From: Marinirhabdus gelatinilytica
GTDB lineage: Bacteria > Bacteroidota > Bacteroidia > Flavobacteriales > Flavobacteriaceae
Direction: 5' to 3'
DNA: 64,000 nucleotides
Assembly (NCBI RefSeq): GCF_003353425.1
Contig: NZ_QRAO01000001.1
Coordinates: forward strand, 620,001-684,000
In this document: piece by piece, positions 53,454 through 61,229 of the stretch
Position numbering within the stretch: position 1 is the first letter of the stretch
How the letters are laid out: each line of letters starts with the position of its first letter
The notes under the pieces: model-generated
Databases searched by the model: none
What the model saw: the letters and a program-made list of their open reading frames with translations, nothing else
What the model was told of the DNA's origin: nothing
Translations under genes and position numbers: made by a program

Positions 53454-54674
53454 ATGCGTTGGATTATTTTTATTGCCATTTACATTCTCATAGATATGTA
53501 TGCTTTTCAGGCCGTGCGTACCGTTACCAATAATAAGTGGTTATATGCCCTGTATGGGTTAAGTTCGCTGCTGGTATTGTTTCTGTTTGTATATGCGCTC
53601 AATTCTGGAGAGGCGAGGACCAATCCCGCACTTATGTACAACTTTGGGTTTTTCATTGCTTTTTTTGTCCCCAAACTGCTTATAATCGTTTTTATGTTTG
53701 GTGAAGATATTGTGAGACTGTTCGTTGGACTGTTTTCAAAGATAGGGGGGAACGAAAGTGGTTTTTACATACCCTCCCGCAGAAAATTTATCAGCGGGAT
53801 AGCACTTGGTATTGCTGCTATTCCCTTTGCAGGGTTGCTCTACGGAATGATACAGGGCAAGTACAACTACAAAGTATTGAAGTATGCCTTAGAATTTGAC
53901 GACCTCCCCGAAGCTTTTGATGGCTACACGGTAACGCAAATTAGCGACGTACACAGCGGCAGTTTTGACAATAAAGAGAAAATTGCCTACGGAATAGATT
54001 TAATAAACCAGCAAAAGAGCGATATCATTGTTTTTACAGGAGATTTGGTAAATAATGTTGCCAGCGAGATGCACAAGTGGAAAGAACTGTTTGGGAGCCT
54101 TCACGCCAAGGATGGGGTGTATTCGGTATTGGGGAACCATGATTATGGCGATTATGTTTCGTGGAATTCTGAAGCTGAAAAAGCCAAAAACCTTTCAGCA
54201 TTAAAAAAGCTGCAAAAAGAAATGGGGTGGCGCCTATTGTTGAACGAAAACCAAACGCTAGAAAGAAACGGGCAAACCATTAAACTGCTGGGCGTAGAGA
54301 ATTGGGGCGCTGGAGGATTTAAAAAAGCTGGCGACCTAAACAAAGCCTGCGAAGGGTGTGAGGTTTCAGATTTTAAGATTTTATTGAGCCATGACCCATC
54401 GCATTGGCAAGAGCAGGTAAAGTCGCACGATAAAAATATACACCTAACGCTAAGCGGACATACACACGGGATGCAGTTTGGCATAGAGATACCCGGTTGG
54501 ATAAAATGGAGCCCCGTAAAATATAGATACGAGAACTGGGCCGGTATCTATGAAGAATTTGGGCGCTACATCAATGTGAATAGGGGTTTTGGCTATTTGG
54601 GCTATCCCGGAAGAGTTGGGATTTGGCCAGAGGTTACCGTAATCACACTTAAAAAGAAGCGTATCAATGCGTAA
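53454..54674 (+). CDS. membrane-bound metallophosphoesterase
   Basis: 406 residues. Membrane segments near 1-20, 32-50, 63-85 and 113-131 precede the calcineurin-like domain (from about 155). All metal-binding boxes are present in order: TQISDVHSGSF, VFTGDLVNN, LGNHDYGDY, LLSHDPSHW and LSGHTHGMQFG. Architecture matches YkuE/YaeI-like and related phosphodiesterases; the substrate is unknown. The thioredoxin-like gene starts 54 bases later on the same strand. Confidence 0.92.
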   Translation: MRWIIFIAIYILIDMYAFQAVRTVTNNKWLYALYGLSSLLVLFLFVYALNSGEARTNPALMYNFGFFIAFFVPKLLIIVFMFGEDIVRLFVGLFSKIGGNESGFYIPSRRKFISGIALGIAAIPFAGLLYGMIQGKYNYKVLKYALEFDDLPEAFDGYTVTQISDVHSGSFDNKEKIAYGIDLINQQKSDIIVFTGDLVNNVASEMHKWKELFGSLHAKDGVYSVLGNHDYGDYVSWNSEAEKAKNLSALKKLQKEMGWRLLLNENQTLERNGQTIKLLGVENWGAGGFKKAGDLNKACEGCEVSDFKILLSHDPSHWQEQVKSHDKNIHLTLSGHTHGMQFGIEIPGWIKWSPVKYRYENWAGIYEEFGRYINVNRGFGYLGYPGRVGIWPEVTVITLKKKRINA

Positions 54675-54728
54675 TGCTTGCTATTCAGCCATAAATGTTA
54701 TATTTGTAGAACTAATACTTCAACTATT

Positions 54729-55025
54729 ATGTCCAAATTTGGAGAATTAATTGAAACCCAAGTCCCCGTCCTGTTAGACTTTTATGCCGAGTGGGACGAT
54801 GCCTGTAAGGGAATGCACGCCGTACTAAGGGACGTAGCTGCAGCCTTAGGTGATAAAGCACGTGTAATAAAGATAGACGTGGATAAAAATAACGAGCTCG
54901 CTGAAGCCTTGCGTGTAAAGGGCCTCCCAACCCTAATGATCTACAAAAATGGCGAGATGAAATGGCGGCAAAGTGGGGAGCAAGATGCCAATACCCTTAT
55001 TGGACTGGTAAAGGAGTACGTCTAA
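54729..55025 (+). CDS. thioredoxin-fold protein without the CxxC redox pair
   Basis: 98 residues from the ATG at 54729 (MSKFGELIETQVPV). The thioredoxin fold is clear: VLLDFYAEW, VIKIDVDKN, the cis-Pro loop VKGLPTLMIYKNG and TLIGLVKEYV. The active site WCGPC is replaced by WDDACKGM: only the second Cys remains, so it cannot act as a normal disulfide reductase. It may bind partners, use a monothiol mechanism or be a scaffold. Similar cysteine-poor members occur in other Flavobacteriia, so this is likely a real subfamily rather than decay. Confidence 0.85.
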   Translation: MSKFGELIETQVPVLLDFYAEWDDACKGMHAVLRDVAAALGDKARVIKIDVDKNNELAEALRVKGLPTLMIYKNGEMKWRQSGEQDANTLIGLVKEYV

Positions 55026-55076
55026 AAAGACGAGATACAGACGCCGAAGCACGAATCTTAAAGGCTAGGTGTCAAT

Positions 55077-55116
55077 TTCAGTATGTTTTGTTGTTATAAT
55101 AAACAAGTGTACTGAA
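55077..55116. other. inverted repeat between convergent genes
   Basis: TTCAGTA (55077-55083) pairs with TACTGAA (55110-55116); TTGTT/AACAA can pair inside. It lies between the thioredoxin-like and deacetylase genes, where a shared terminator is expected, but there is no strong T run. Confidence 0.3.
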
Positions 55117-55142
55117 TGGTTTCTTTAATTTGCAAAGCAGGG

Positions 55143-55787
55143 CTAAGGAAATTGTATCGAAGCACAGTTCCACCCTTTTTTATCAATAAACGCCAACACC
55201 TTCGGAAGTACATATCGCAGTTTCCCTTCGGCTTTTAGACTATCGTGAAATACTACAATGCTTCCTGTTTGTATATGCCGAAGTACATTGTTAAGACATT
55301 TTTCTTCTGAAATTGAAGCATCAAAATCTGCACTCAATACATCCCACATAATTATTTTATAACCCTTTTCTTGAAGTTTTTTGGCTTGGGCTGAAGTCAT
55401 TTTTCCGTAGGGTGGACGGAAGAGATTGGAGGATGCTGAATTTGTGACATTTTTAAGAGAAGCTTCAAATAAGGCTACATCCTCAAGATATTTTTGTGTT
55501 GTTGTGTTGCTTCCTTTTAAATGATGTTGGGTGTGATTCCCAATGGCATGTCCTTCAGCAAGGAGTTGTCTAAAAATTTTGGGATGCTTCCTTACATTGT
55601 CGCCAATACAAAAGAAGGTTGCTTTTGCATTGTGTTTTTTTAGTAGTTCCAAAGCCCAGGGAGTGACTTCTGGGATAGGGCCATCGTCAAACGTAAGATA
55701 TACATTGGGTTCTTTTGGTGTAAACGCCCAAACCCGCTGTGGAAATAACCACTGTACAAGCTTGGGCGTTTTTACCAAATAGTTCAT
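55143..55787 (-). CDS. polysaccharide deacetylase (NodB) family protein
   Basis: 214 residues. NodB motifs in order: LTFDDGP (31-37, catalytic base and metal Asp), GNHTQHH (metal His85 and His89), FRPPYGK, IMWDVLSADFD and IVVFHDSL. There is no convincing signal peptide but the N-terminus is hydrophobic and basic. Removes acetyl groups from GlcNAc in peptidoglycan or another polysaccharide. Its ATG shares one base with the stop of the DUF2723 gene, so the two are translationally coupled, pointing to a joint role in envelope glycans. Confidence 0.9.
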   Translation of the reverse strand: MNYLVKTPKLVQWLFPQRVWAFTPKEPNVYLTFDDGPIPEVTPWALELLKKHNAKATFFCIGDNVRKHPKIFRQLLAEGHAIGNHTQHHLKGSNTTTQKYLEDVALFEASLKNVTNSASSNLFRPPYGKMTSAQAKKLQEKGYKIIMWDVLSADFDASISEEKCLNNVLRHIQTGSIVVFHDSLKAEGKLRYVLPKVLAFIDKKGWNCASIQFP

Positions 55788-58700
55788 TAGTTGTTGGGCA
55801 GCAATTCAGGTTCAATATTTGTATTGTCCTGCACCACGGTGTCTATGGGTTGGTCTATAGCATTGGTATCGTTATCTAGCTGGTCCTTTTCTATTTTCTT
55901 ATCGGCATCGATACCTTCTTCTGGCGAATAGAAATGACGGAACAACTTGAGATAGTCGTTAAACTTACTTGCTTCGGTACGGGCAAATTCTTCATTGTCC
56001 ATCACGATCAAGATATCTACCAAGCCACGATATTTTTCCATATCGCTAATAATTTCGTCAGCAATGGAGAATTGCCTATTCACCTTCATCCCGCTATAGT
56101 ATAGTAGTTTTTCTTGGTATATTTTGGAAACCTTACTATAAAGATCCCTGGCTTTATCTGTATTTCCAACTTCATAATAACCAAGCATGTAGGGTTCTAA
56201 TAGGGAGTAATAGCTAAAGTATTCCACGGGCATTTTTTCCATAGCGAGATCCAGCACTTTTTCAGCTTTTTCCATTTCACCCTCATTCATCAGGGTTTCA
56301 GCAAGGCGGGCTAAGTTGCTTCGGTAGGTGATACCGTTTCGGCGTGTTTCGGTATCGTGGTATATGTCTGGGCTGCCGCTATTGCCCCAGTCAAAATTCA
56401 TCACGATGTCGTACATTTTTTCAGCATCTATTCGGCCCATGTCAAAAGGGTTTCCTTTGTCTACAGGCGTTTTTATTGGTACCAGCTTGTAGGTTACCCC
56501 TTCGAGTTGCAGGTAGTCTTTCATCCAGATATAGTCATCGTCACCAAAGCTTCCGCCACTAAAATAAATTGGGCGTTCCCAATTGTTATTTGCAATAACG
56601 TCCAGCATCATCATCCGGTTTTTATAGATTACGTTTTTGTTTATCGTAATGTCTATATACGGGACGATCTTATCTGCATCTTTTTGGGGTACGATGCCGT
56701 TTCGCAAAACAGCTTCCTTATCTACGGGAATACGAATGGTCTTACTTGGGAAGGTATGTGCCCACTGGTTGCTTTCCAGCTCTACTTTTGTTCTTGGATC
56801 CTCGCTGGCAACCCAGTTCATCCATTGTTTTATATCTATGGTGTCCTTGGTAGCTTCTTGGAAATACAGGAAATCCCGTGTTCCAAATCTGTATTCTTCA
56901 TGTGTAAGTTGAGAGGGTATTGGGTCGCTTTCAAAAGCCTTCTTTTTCATGTCGTCTATATACCAATCGGTCGCAAAGAGGCTAGTGTTCACTATACGCA
57001 CATCTTGGCGATACCCCTCAATATTCTGTGCATACCATAATGCAAACGTATCATTATCTCCAATGGTAAAGAGGATGGCGTTTTCATCGCAGGAGTCCAA
57101 GTACATCTTACCCATACTGTTGGCTGTATAACGATTGGAGCGGTCGTGGTCGTCCCAGTTTTGATAGGCTAATAATACTGGAGAGGCCAAGGTAGCCACC
57201 GTAAGTACTATGGGGATGGCCAGTTTTGGTTTTAGATAGCTTTTCAGCATTTCAAACAGTGCATATACGCCAAAACCAATCCACATAGCAAACACGTAGA
57301 ACGAGCCTACTAAGGCATAGTCTCTTTCACGGGGTTCAAAAGGCCGCTCGTTGAGGTATACTTTTAGGGCAAGACCTGTAAAGAGGAACAGGACGAGCAA
57401 TACCCAAAAGGTTTTCATGTCGTTCTTAAAATGAAACACAACACCCAAAACCCCTAAAATTAAGGGTAGGAGATAATAAGTGTTTCGTGCCTTGTTGTGT
57501 TTTACATCACTGGGAAGATTGTCCTGGGAGCCCAAACGGAGTTCGTCCAAAAAGGGGATGCCACTTAGCCAATTGCCATGTAGCATAGTTTTTTGCCCTT
57601 GCACATCGTCCTGTCTTCCCGCAAAATTCCACATAAAATAACGCCAGTACATATAGCCGAATTGATACTCAAATGTATAGGCCAAATTTTGCCAAAGCGA
57701 GGGTGGTTCAATGTCCAGAAACTGCCCGTAGGCTTCCAAAAACTCGTCGTAATCGTCCTTGTCTACCCTACCGTCCCTAAAGGCTTGCTTAAACCCTGTC
57801 ACTATCTCTACCAGTCTGGGTTCACTGCGGTATTCAGCTTTTATTGAAAACTCCAAGCCATCGGTAAACTCAAGATAATTCGCATTGTGTTCTGGGCTCC
57901 ACATTCTAGGTAGGATTACCTTATGCCTATCGTCCAGATTTTGTGCTGCATCCTTATATTGGTTTACAATGATATATTTTCCAGCCTCTTCGTCTTTTTC
58001 GTACTTGGGCTTGTCGTCCTTGTAAGGGTTCTCAGGATCCAATCCTGCGTACATTTCAGTAAAAAGAGGACCGTAGAACAGGTGTGTTTCTGGGTACTGT
58101 TCCCGGTTGTAATAAGCCAGTAGTTCGCGGGCATTGTTTGGGTTGTTTTCGTTTATTACCGTACCTGCATTGGCACGTATAGGCAACATAAGCCAACTTG
58201 AAAAACCTATAAAAATAAAAAGGACACACAGTAAAAGAGTGTTTACTTGGCCCAATTTTTTCTTTCGGGTATAGCGTAAACCGAAATAGAACAATGCAAT
58301 AAATAACAGTCCGGCGATGATAGTTCCCGAGTTGAAAGGCATCCCCAACGAATTCACGAAAAACAGCTCGAAACCACTAAAGAGTTTCATGGTGTATGGT
58401 AACAATAATTTAAAGATAAAGAGCAGGATAGCTACTGTAACAATGTTGGCTATGATGAAATTTTTTAGGGTGATGGTCTTGTAATTCTTGAAATAGTACA
58501 AGAATCCCATAGCAGGTATTGCCAATAACCCCATAAAGTGAATCCCGAAAGACAGTCCAATGATAAAAGCAATCAAAATAAGCCAACGGTCTCCACGGGG
58601 GGTGTTCATTTCACGTTCCCAGCGCAAGGCGCAATAGAACAATATGGAAAGCACACACGCAGCGCTTGCGTATACTTCTGCCTCTACGGCGTTGTACCAA

Positions 58701-59113
58701 AAACTATCGGTAAACGCAAAACTCAAAGCACCAACGGCTGCTGCACCTAAAATCGCCGCCTTATTGTTTTTATTGAGTTCTTGGTGCTTCTTCACGACCA
58801 TCCTGAGTAAAATAGTGAGAGACCAGAACATAAACAATATGGCAAAGGCACTAGCAAAAACAGACATTAGGTTAATGGTAAGTGCAATATTGGTGGGTTC
58901 CATCGCAAAAATGGAAAAGAAAGCCCCCATAATTTGGTACAGTGGCGCTCCTGGTGGGTGGCCTACCTCTAGGTTACTTGCCGTGGTGATATATTCTCCT
59001 GCGTCCCAAAAACTGGCCGTTGGTTCTACGGTGAGCCAGTAGGTAAGCAGGGCAATGGCAAAGACAAACCAGCCTGTAATTTTATTCAATTTGTCGAAGT
59101 TGAAACTAGACAT
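55787..59113 (-). CDS. DUF2723 integral membrane protein, O-mannosyltransferase-like (GT-C type)
   Basis: 1108 residues. The N-terminal half has about a dozen membrane segments and the family signature: FWDAGEYITTASNLEVGHPP (Asp/Glu in the first loop, as in GT-C glycosyltransferases) and PGAPLYQIMGAFF. The C-terminal 450 residues are mostly soluble, with TPR-like helices (LMNEGEMEKAEKVLDLAMEK). DUF2723 proteins are related to protein O-mannosyltransferases and are universal in Flavobacteriia, where O-glycosylation of exported proteins is common; involvement there is an inference. Upstream, in the 238-base gap before tRNA-Gln, is a strong hairpin. Confidence 0.88.
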   Translation of the reverse strand: MSSFNFDKLNKITGWFVFAIALLTYWLTVEPTASFWDAGEYITTASNLEVGHPPGAPLYQIMGAFFSIFAMEPTNIALTINLMSVFASAFAILFMFWSLTILLRMVVKKHQELNKNNKAAILGAAAVGALSFAFTDSFWYNAVEAEVYASAACVLSILFYCALRWEREMNTPRGDRWLILIAFIIGLSFGIHFMGLLAIPAMGFLYYFKNYKTITLKNFIIANIVTVAILLFIFKLLLPYTMKLFSGFELFFVNSLGMPFNSGTIIAGLLFIALFYFGLRYTRKKKLGQVNTLLLCVLFIFIGFSSWLMLPIRANAGTVINENNPNNARELLAYYNREQYPETHLFYGPLFTEMYAGLDPENPYKDDKPKYEKDEEAGKYIIVNQYKDAAQNLDDRHKVILPRMWSPEHNANYLEFTDGLEFSIKAEYRSEPRLVEIVTGFKQAFRDGRVDKDDYDEFLEAYGQFLDIEPPSLWQNLAYTFEYQFGYMYWRYFMWNFAGRQDDVQGQKTMLHGNWLSGIPFLDELRLGSQDNLPSDVKHNKARNTYYLLPLILGVLGVVFHFKNDMKTFWVLLVLFLFTGLALKVYLNERPFEPRERDYALVGSFYVFAMWIGFGVYALFEMLKSYLKPKLAIPIVLTVATLASPVLLAYQNWDDHDRSNRYTANSMGKMYLDSCDENAILFTIGDNDTFALWYAQNIEGYRQDVRIVNTSLFATDWYIDDMKKKAFESDPIPSQLTHEEYRFGTRDFLYFQEATKDTIDIKQWMNWVASEDPRTKVELESNQWAHTFPSKTIRIPVDKEAVLRNGIVPQKDADKIVPYIDITINKNVIYKNRMMMLDVIANNNWERPIYFSGGSFGDDDYIWMKDYLQLEGVTYKLVPIKTPVDKGNPFDMGRIDAEKMYDIVMNFDWGNSGSPDIYHDTETRRNGITYRSNLARLAETLMNEGEMEKAEKVLDLAMEKMPVEYFSYYSLLEPYMLGYYEVGNTDKARDLYSKVSKIYQEKLLYYSGMKVNRQFSIADEIISDMEKYRGLVDILIVMDNEEFARTEASKFNDYLKLFRHFYSPEEGIDADKKIEKDQLDNDTNAIDQPIDTVVQDNTNIEPELLPNN

Positions 59114-59216
59114 ACGTGCAGTGATTTTTTTGATAAAGCGAATTTACTAATAATATGGTTAGTGAAACGTTGAAACCACACCGAACGTACCCAAAAGCAT
59201 ATTTTTTCTGAAATTT

Positions 59217-59263
59217 AAGGGGTGGAAAATAGGTCTACACCCTTTCAAAGGGGATAGTAGACC
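59217..59263. promoter_or_regulatory. mutually exclusive hairpins upstream of tRNA-Gln
   Basis: Structure A: GGTCTAC (59232-59238) with GTAGACC (59257-59263) and CCCTTT/AAAGGG inside, followed on the plus strand by a T-rich run (59270-59281). Structure B: AAGGGGTG (59217-59224) with CACCCTT (59238-59244), which uses one side of A. The pair has the form of a terminator/antiterminator, but no gene is seen just before it on the plus strand; on the minus strand it would be in the DUF2723 leader. Confidence 0.35.
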
Positions 59264-59304
59264 TGCTATTTCATTTTTTTTCTTCCTTTTTTGCCTAAAA
59301 TAAT

Positions 59305-59334
59305 TTGTACAAGTTAAAGATTGTACTAAATTTG
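59305..59334 (+). promoter_or_regulatory. promoter of tRNA-Gln
   Basis: TTG (59305-59307), 19-base spacer, TAAATTTG (59327-59334): full Bacteroidota consensus, ending 17 bases before the tRNA 5' end. Confidence 0.8.
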
Positions 59335-59351
59335 CATCCGCATTATGGAAT

Positions 59352-59424
59352 TGGCCCATGGTGTAACTGGCAACACGTCTGGTTTTGGTCCAGAAGAGTC
59401 TAGGTTCGAGCCCTAGTGGGCCAA
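59352..59424 (+). tRNA. tRNA-Gln (anticodon TTG)
   Basis: 73 nt, complete cloverleaf. Acceptor TGGCCCA pairs with TGGGCCA, discriminator A, CCA not encoded. Anticodon stem TCTGG/CCAGA holds loop TTTTGGT with anticodon TTG. T stem CTAGG/CCTAG has loop TTCGAGC. D stem GTGT/ACAC. Own promoter and terminator. Confidence 0.95.
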
Positions 59425-59435
59425 CTTAATTTGAA

Positions 59436-59464
59436 AGTCCTGCATTTGATGTAGGGCTTTTTTT
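59436..59464 (+). terminator. terminator of tRNA-Gln
   Basis: AGTCCTGCA pairs with TGTAGGGCT (two G-U pairs) around TTTGA, then seven T. Confidence 0.85.
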
Positions 59465-59493
59465 ATGGAATTTATCTTCAGCTACGTGGGCGA

Positions 59494-59540
59494 GAAGCCT
59501 GTCCTGAGCGTTGCGACGCAGGAGCAGTAGTCGAAGGGAG
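59494..59540. repeat. dispersed repeat copy next to tRNA-Gln
   Basis: GTCCTGAGCG (59501-59510) and AGTCGAAGGGAG (about 59529-59540) are the two halves of the repeat family also seen at 31652, 31711 and 3440, here separated by an extra 18 bases that include GACGCAGGAGCAG. Confidence 0.6.
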
Positions 59541-59557
59541 CCCCTAGTGGGTCAACC
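59538..59557 (+). pseudogene. degenerate copy of the tRNA-Gln 3' end
   Basis: GAGCCCCTAGTGGGTCAAC matches the tRNA 3' end GAGCCCTAGTGGGCCAAC (59408-59425) with one inserted C and one C-to-T change. Its own hairpin terminator follows at 59561. It may be the relic of a second tandem tRNA-Gln whose 5' part was replaced by the repeat, or an old att-like duplication. The remaining gap, 59585-59838, shows no gene. Confidence 0.5.
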
Positions 59558-59560
59558 AAA

Positions 59561-59590
59561 TCGCAACCTGATTAAAGGTTGCGAGATTTT
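59561..59590 (+). terminator. hairpin terminator after the tRNA fragment
   Basis: TCGCAACCT (59561-59569) pairs perfectly with AGGTTGCGA (59576-59584) around GATTAA; followed by GATTTTGTTT. Confidence 0.6.
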
Positions 59591-59838
59591 GTTTAGGCGT
59601 TTGATATGGATGAGTTGAACTGTACCACTCCCGTGCCAGGGGAGGCTATTGTTACACTCGTATTTGCCATATTCCACAAAAGGAAGTAGCAGAATAGAGC
59701 TTACAGGTAGCAATAACCTTTATAAACTGTTATAAGTTTATACCGAGTAAATTGATATTAATCCGAGTTAAAATTTAACAAGCCTTTTAAAGCTACTCAA
59801 CGCTATTTTGTAGAAATTAGCACGAAAATTATATTCCC

Positions 59839-60408
59839 GTGAAAATCATAACACTACTATATTCATCTATCTTTTTATGTGCTTCTTTTTGTTGTGACCC
59901 AGACGATGACGGCCTGTTGTTTTTTGATGCAGATGTCCCAGATTTGGCAAGTGTACAGGACAATGCTACACAATTTAATGTTGGAGACACTCTATGGGTG
60001 CAAGTCTCTGTTCCAAAAGTAGTTGAGGTAAATGGCGATAGTAGAGATATTTCTGAAATCGCCGGTAACTCCCAATTGGCCCATACAAACTTTAGGGTAT
60101 TTCAGGAAAATGGTTTTGACAACCCAGCGCCAATCATATTTTCTGAAAATGAGTTGGTTTCTTCCGTGGGGAGTGTTTCAGTTTCTAATCAATACATACA
60201 GGCATCGGCATATTTACAAGGTGATTTTTTCAACAGTACTTTCGGGATCATTTTAAAGGAAGCAGGTGATTATTATATCACAGGCGATGAAGTAAGAAAC
60301 GGAGTGCTTTTAATTTCAGTAGAGACAAGCACCAACATTGTTGTTACCATTTACTCAAATATTGTAAACGCAAACACTGAAAACAACTATCCGTTTGCTG
60401 TGGAGTAG
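59839..60408 (+). CDS. putative lipoprotein of unknown function
   Basis: 189 residues from a GTG start. A short signal peptide MKIITLLYSSIFLCASFCC with adjacent Cys, then DPDDDG, suggests a lipoprotein. The rest is beta-rich with FNVGDTLWVQVSVPK, a phrase common in small flavobacterial extracellular proteins, and ends NNYPFAVE. No catalytic motif. It lies alone downstream of the tRNA region; the next gene has its own -7 element. Confidence 0.6.
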   Translation: MKIITLLYSSIFLCASFCCDPDDDGLLFFDADVPDLASVQDNATQFNVGDTLWVQVSVPKVVEVNGDSRDISEIAGNSQLAHTNFRVFQENGFDNPAPIIFSENELVSSVGSVSVSNQYIQASAYLQGDFFNSTFGIILKEAGDYYITGDEVRNGVLLISVETSTNIVVTIYSNIVNANTENNYPFAVE

Positions 60409-60509
60409 TTTTTGGCTGTGTATGCTGCCCAACTAACAGGGTGATATTTCTGTAAAGCCTTGATTGAACGTATTGGAAAATTACTTTCTATTTTAAAATT
60501 TAAAACCAG

Positions 60510-60517
60510 TATGTTTG
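60510..60517 (+). promoter_or_regulatory. -7 promoter element
   Basis: TATGTTTG is a full match to TAnnTTTG, 30 bases before the ATG at 60547; no TTG at standard distance. Confidence 0.4.
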
Positions 60518-60546
60518 CCGTCACGTATTAACTTCAATTATTTTAT

Positions 60547-61167
60547 ATGAAAAAACAAATTACACTTATGTTGGCCCTTGTTTGTACAGTTTTTGTGTAC
60601 GGGCAAAAAATGAAAGTAGTAGACGGAGATTACACTTTCCTAAAAGGTCAGAAAAACATCAACGTAGAATTCGATTACAGCAACCTCAAGCTTTATAATG
60701 ATGACAGGAGCGAAGAAACCTATGTTACCGAACGCACCAAAGAACTAGAAGAGAAAAATAGAGGAGTAGGTAAAAATTGGGCCAAGAAGTGGGAAGCTTC
60801 CAAAGAGCTAATCTACGCCCCTAAATTCCTAGAATTAATGAACCGATATCTTGCAGATGACTATGGATTGTTTTTCGAGGAGGGCCTTACAGATGCCAAA
60901 TACACACTTATAGTAGATGTTACCTGGATATACCCGGGGTATAATGTTGCGATTATGAGAAAGCCGGCAAAGCTTTCTACCACCTTGCGTTTTGTAGAAA
61001 CAGCAAACAGAGATAACGTAGTATTGGAAATTAAGGCAAAAAATGCTCCAGGGAATAGATTTGGAGGTACTTTTAGCAATGAGGACAGAATAGGCGAGGG
61101 CTTTGCCAAAACAGGAAAAACACTGGCAAAGATGATTGAAAAGAAGCTAAAGAAAATGAGAAGGTAA
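60547..61167 (+). CDS. exported protein of unknown function
   Basis: 206 residues, signal peptide MKKQITLMLALVCTVFVYGQ. The mature part begins KMKVVDGDYTFLKGQKNINV and has mixed alpha/beta character; TLIVDVTWIYPGYNVAIMRK and GEGFAKTGKTLAKMIEKKLKK at the C-terminus resemble small periplasmic proteins of the DUF4410 kind, but I am not sure. Followed by a strong terminator shared with the convergent flavoprotein gene. Confidence 0.65.
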   Translation: MKKQITLMLALVCTVFVYGQKMKVVDGDYTFLKGQKNINVEFDYSNLKLYNDDRSEETYVTERTKELEEKNRGVGKNWAKKWEASKELIYAPKFLELMNRYLADDYGLFFEEGLTDAKYTLIVDVTWIYPGYNVAIMRKPAKLSTTLRFVETANRDNVVLEIKAKNAPGNRFGGTFSNEDRIGEGFAKTGKTLAKMIEKKLKKMRR

Positions 61168-61190
61168 AAGTCGGCTCAAAAGCTATTTCA

Positions 61191-61226
61191 AAAATCCGTT
61201 GGGTGTTGTTCCAACGGATTTTTTTT
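61191..61226. terminator. bidirectional terminator between convergent genes
   Basis: AAAATCCGTTGG pairs perfectly with CCAACGGATTTT around an 8-base loop, with further T on the plus side. Confidence 0.9.
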
Positions 61227-61229
61227 GTC

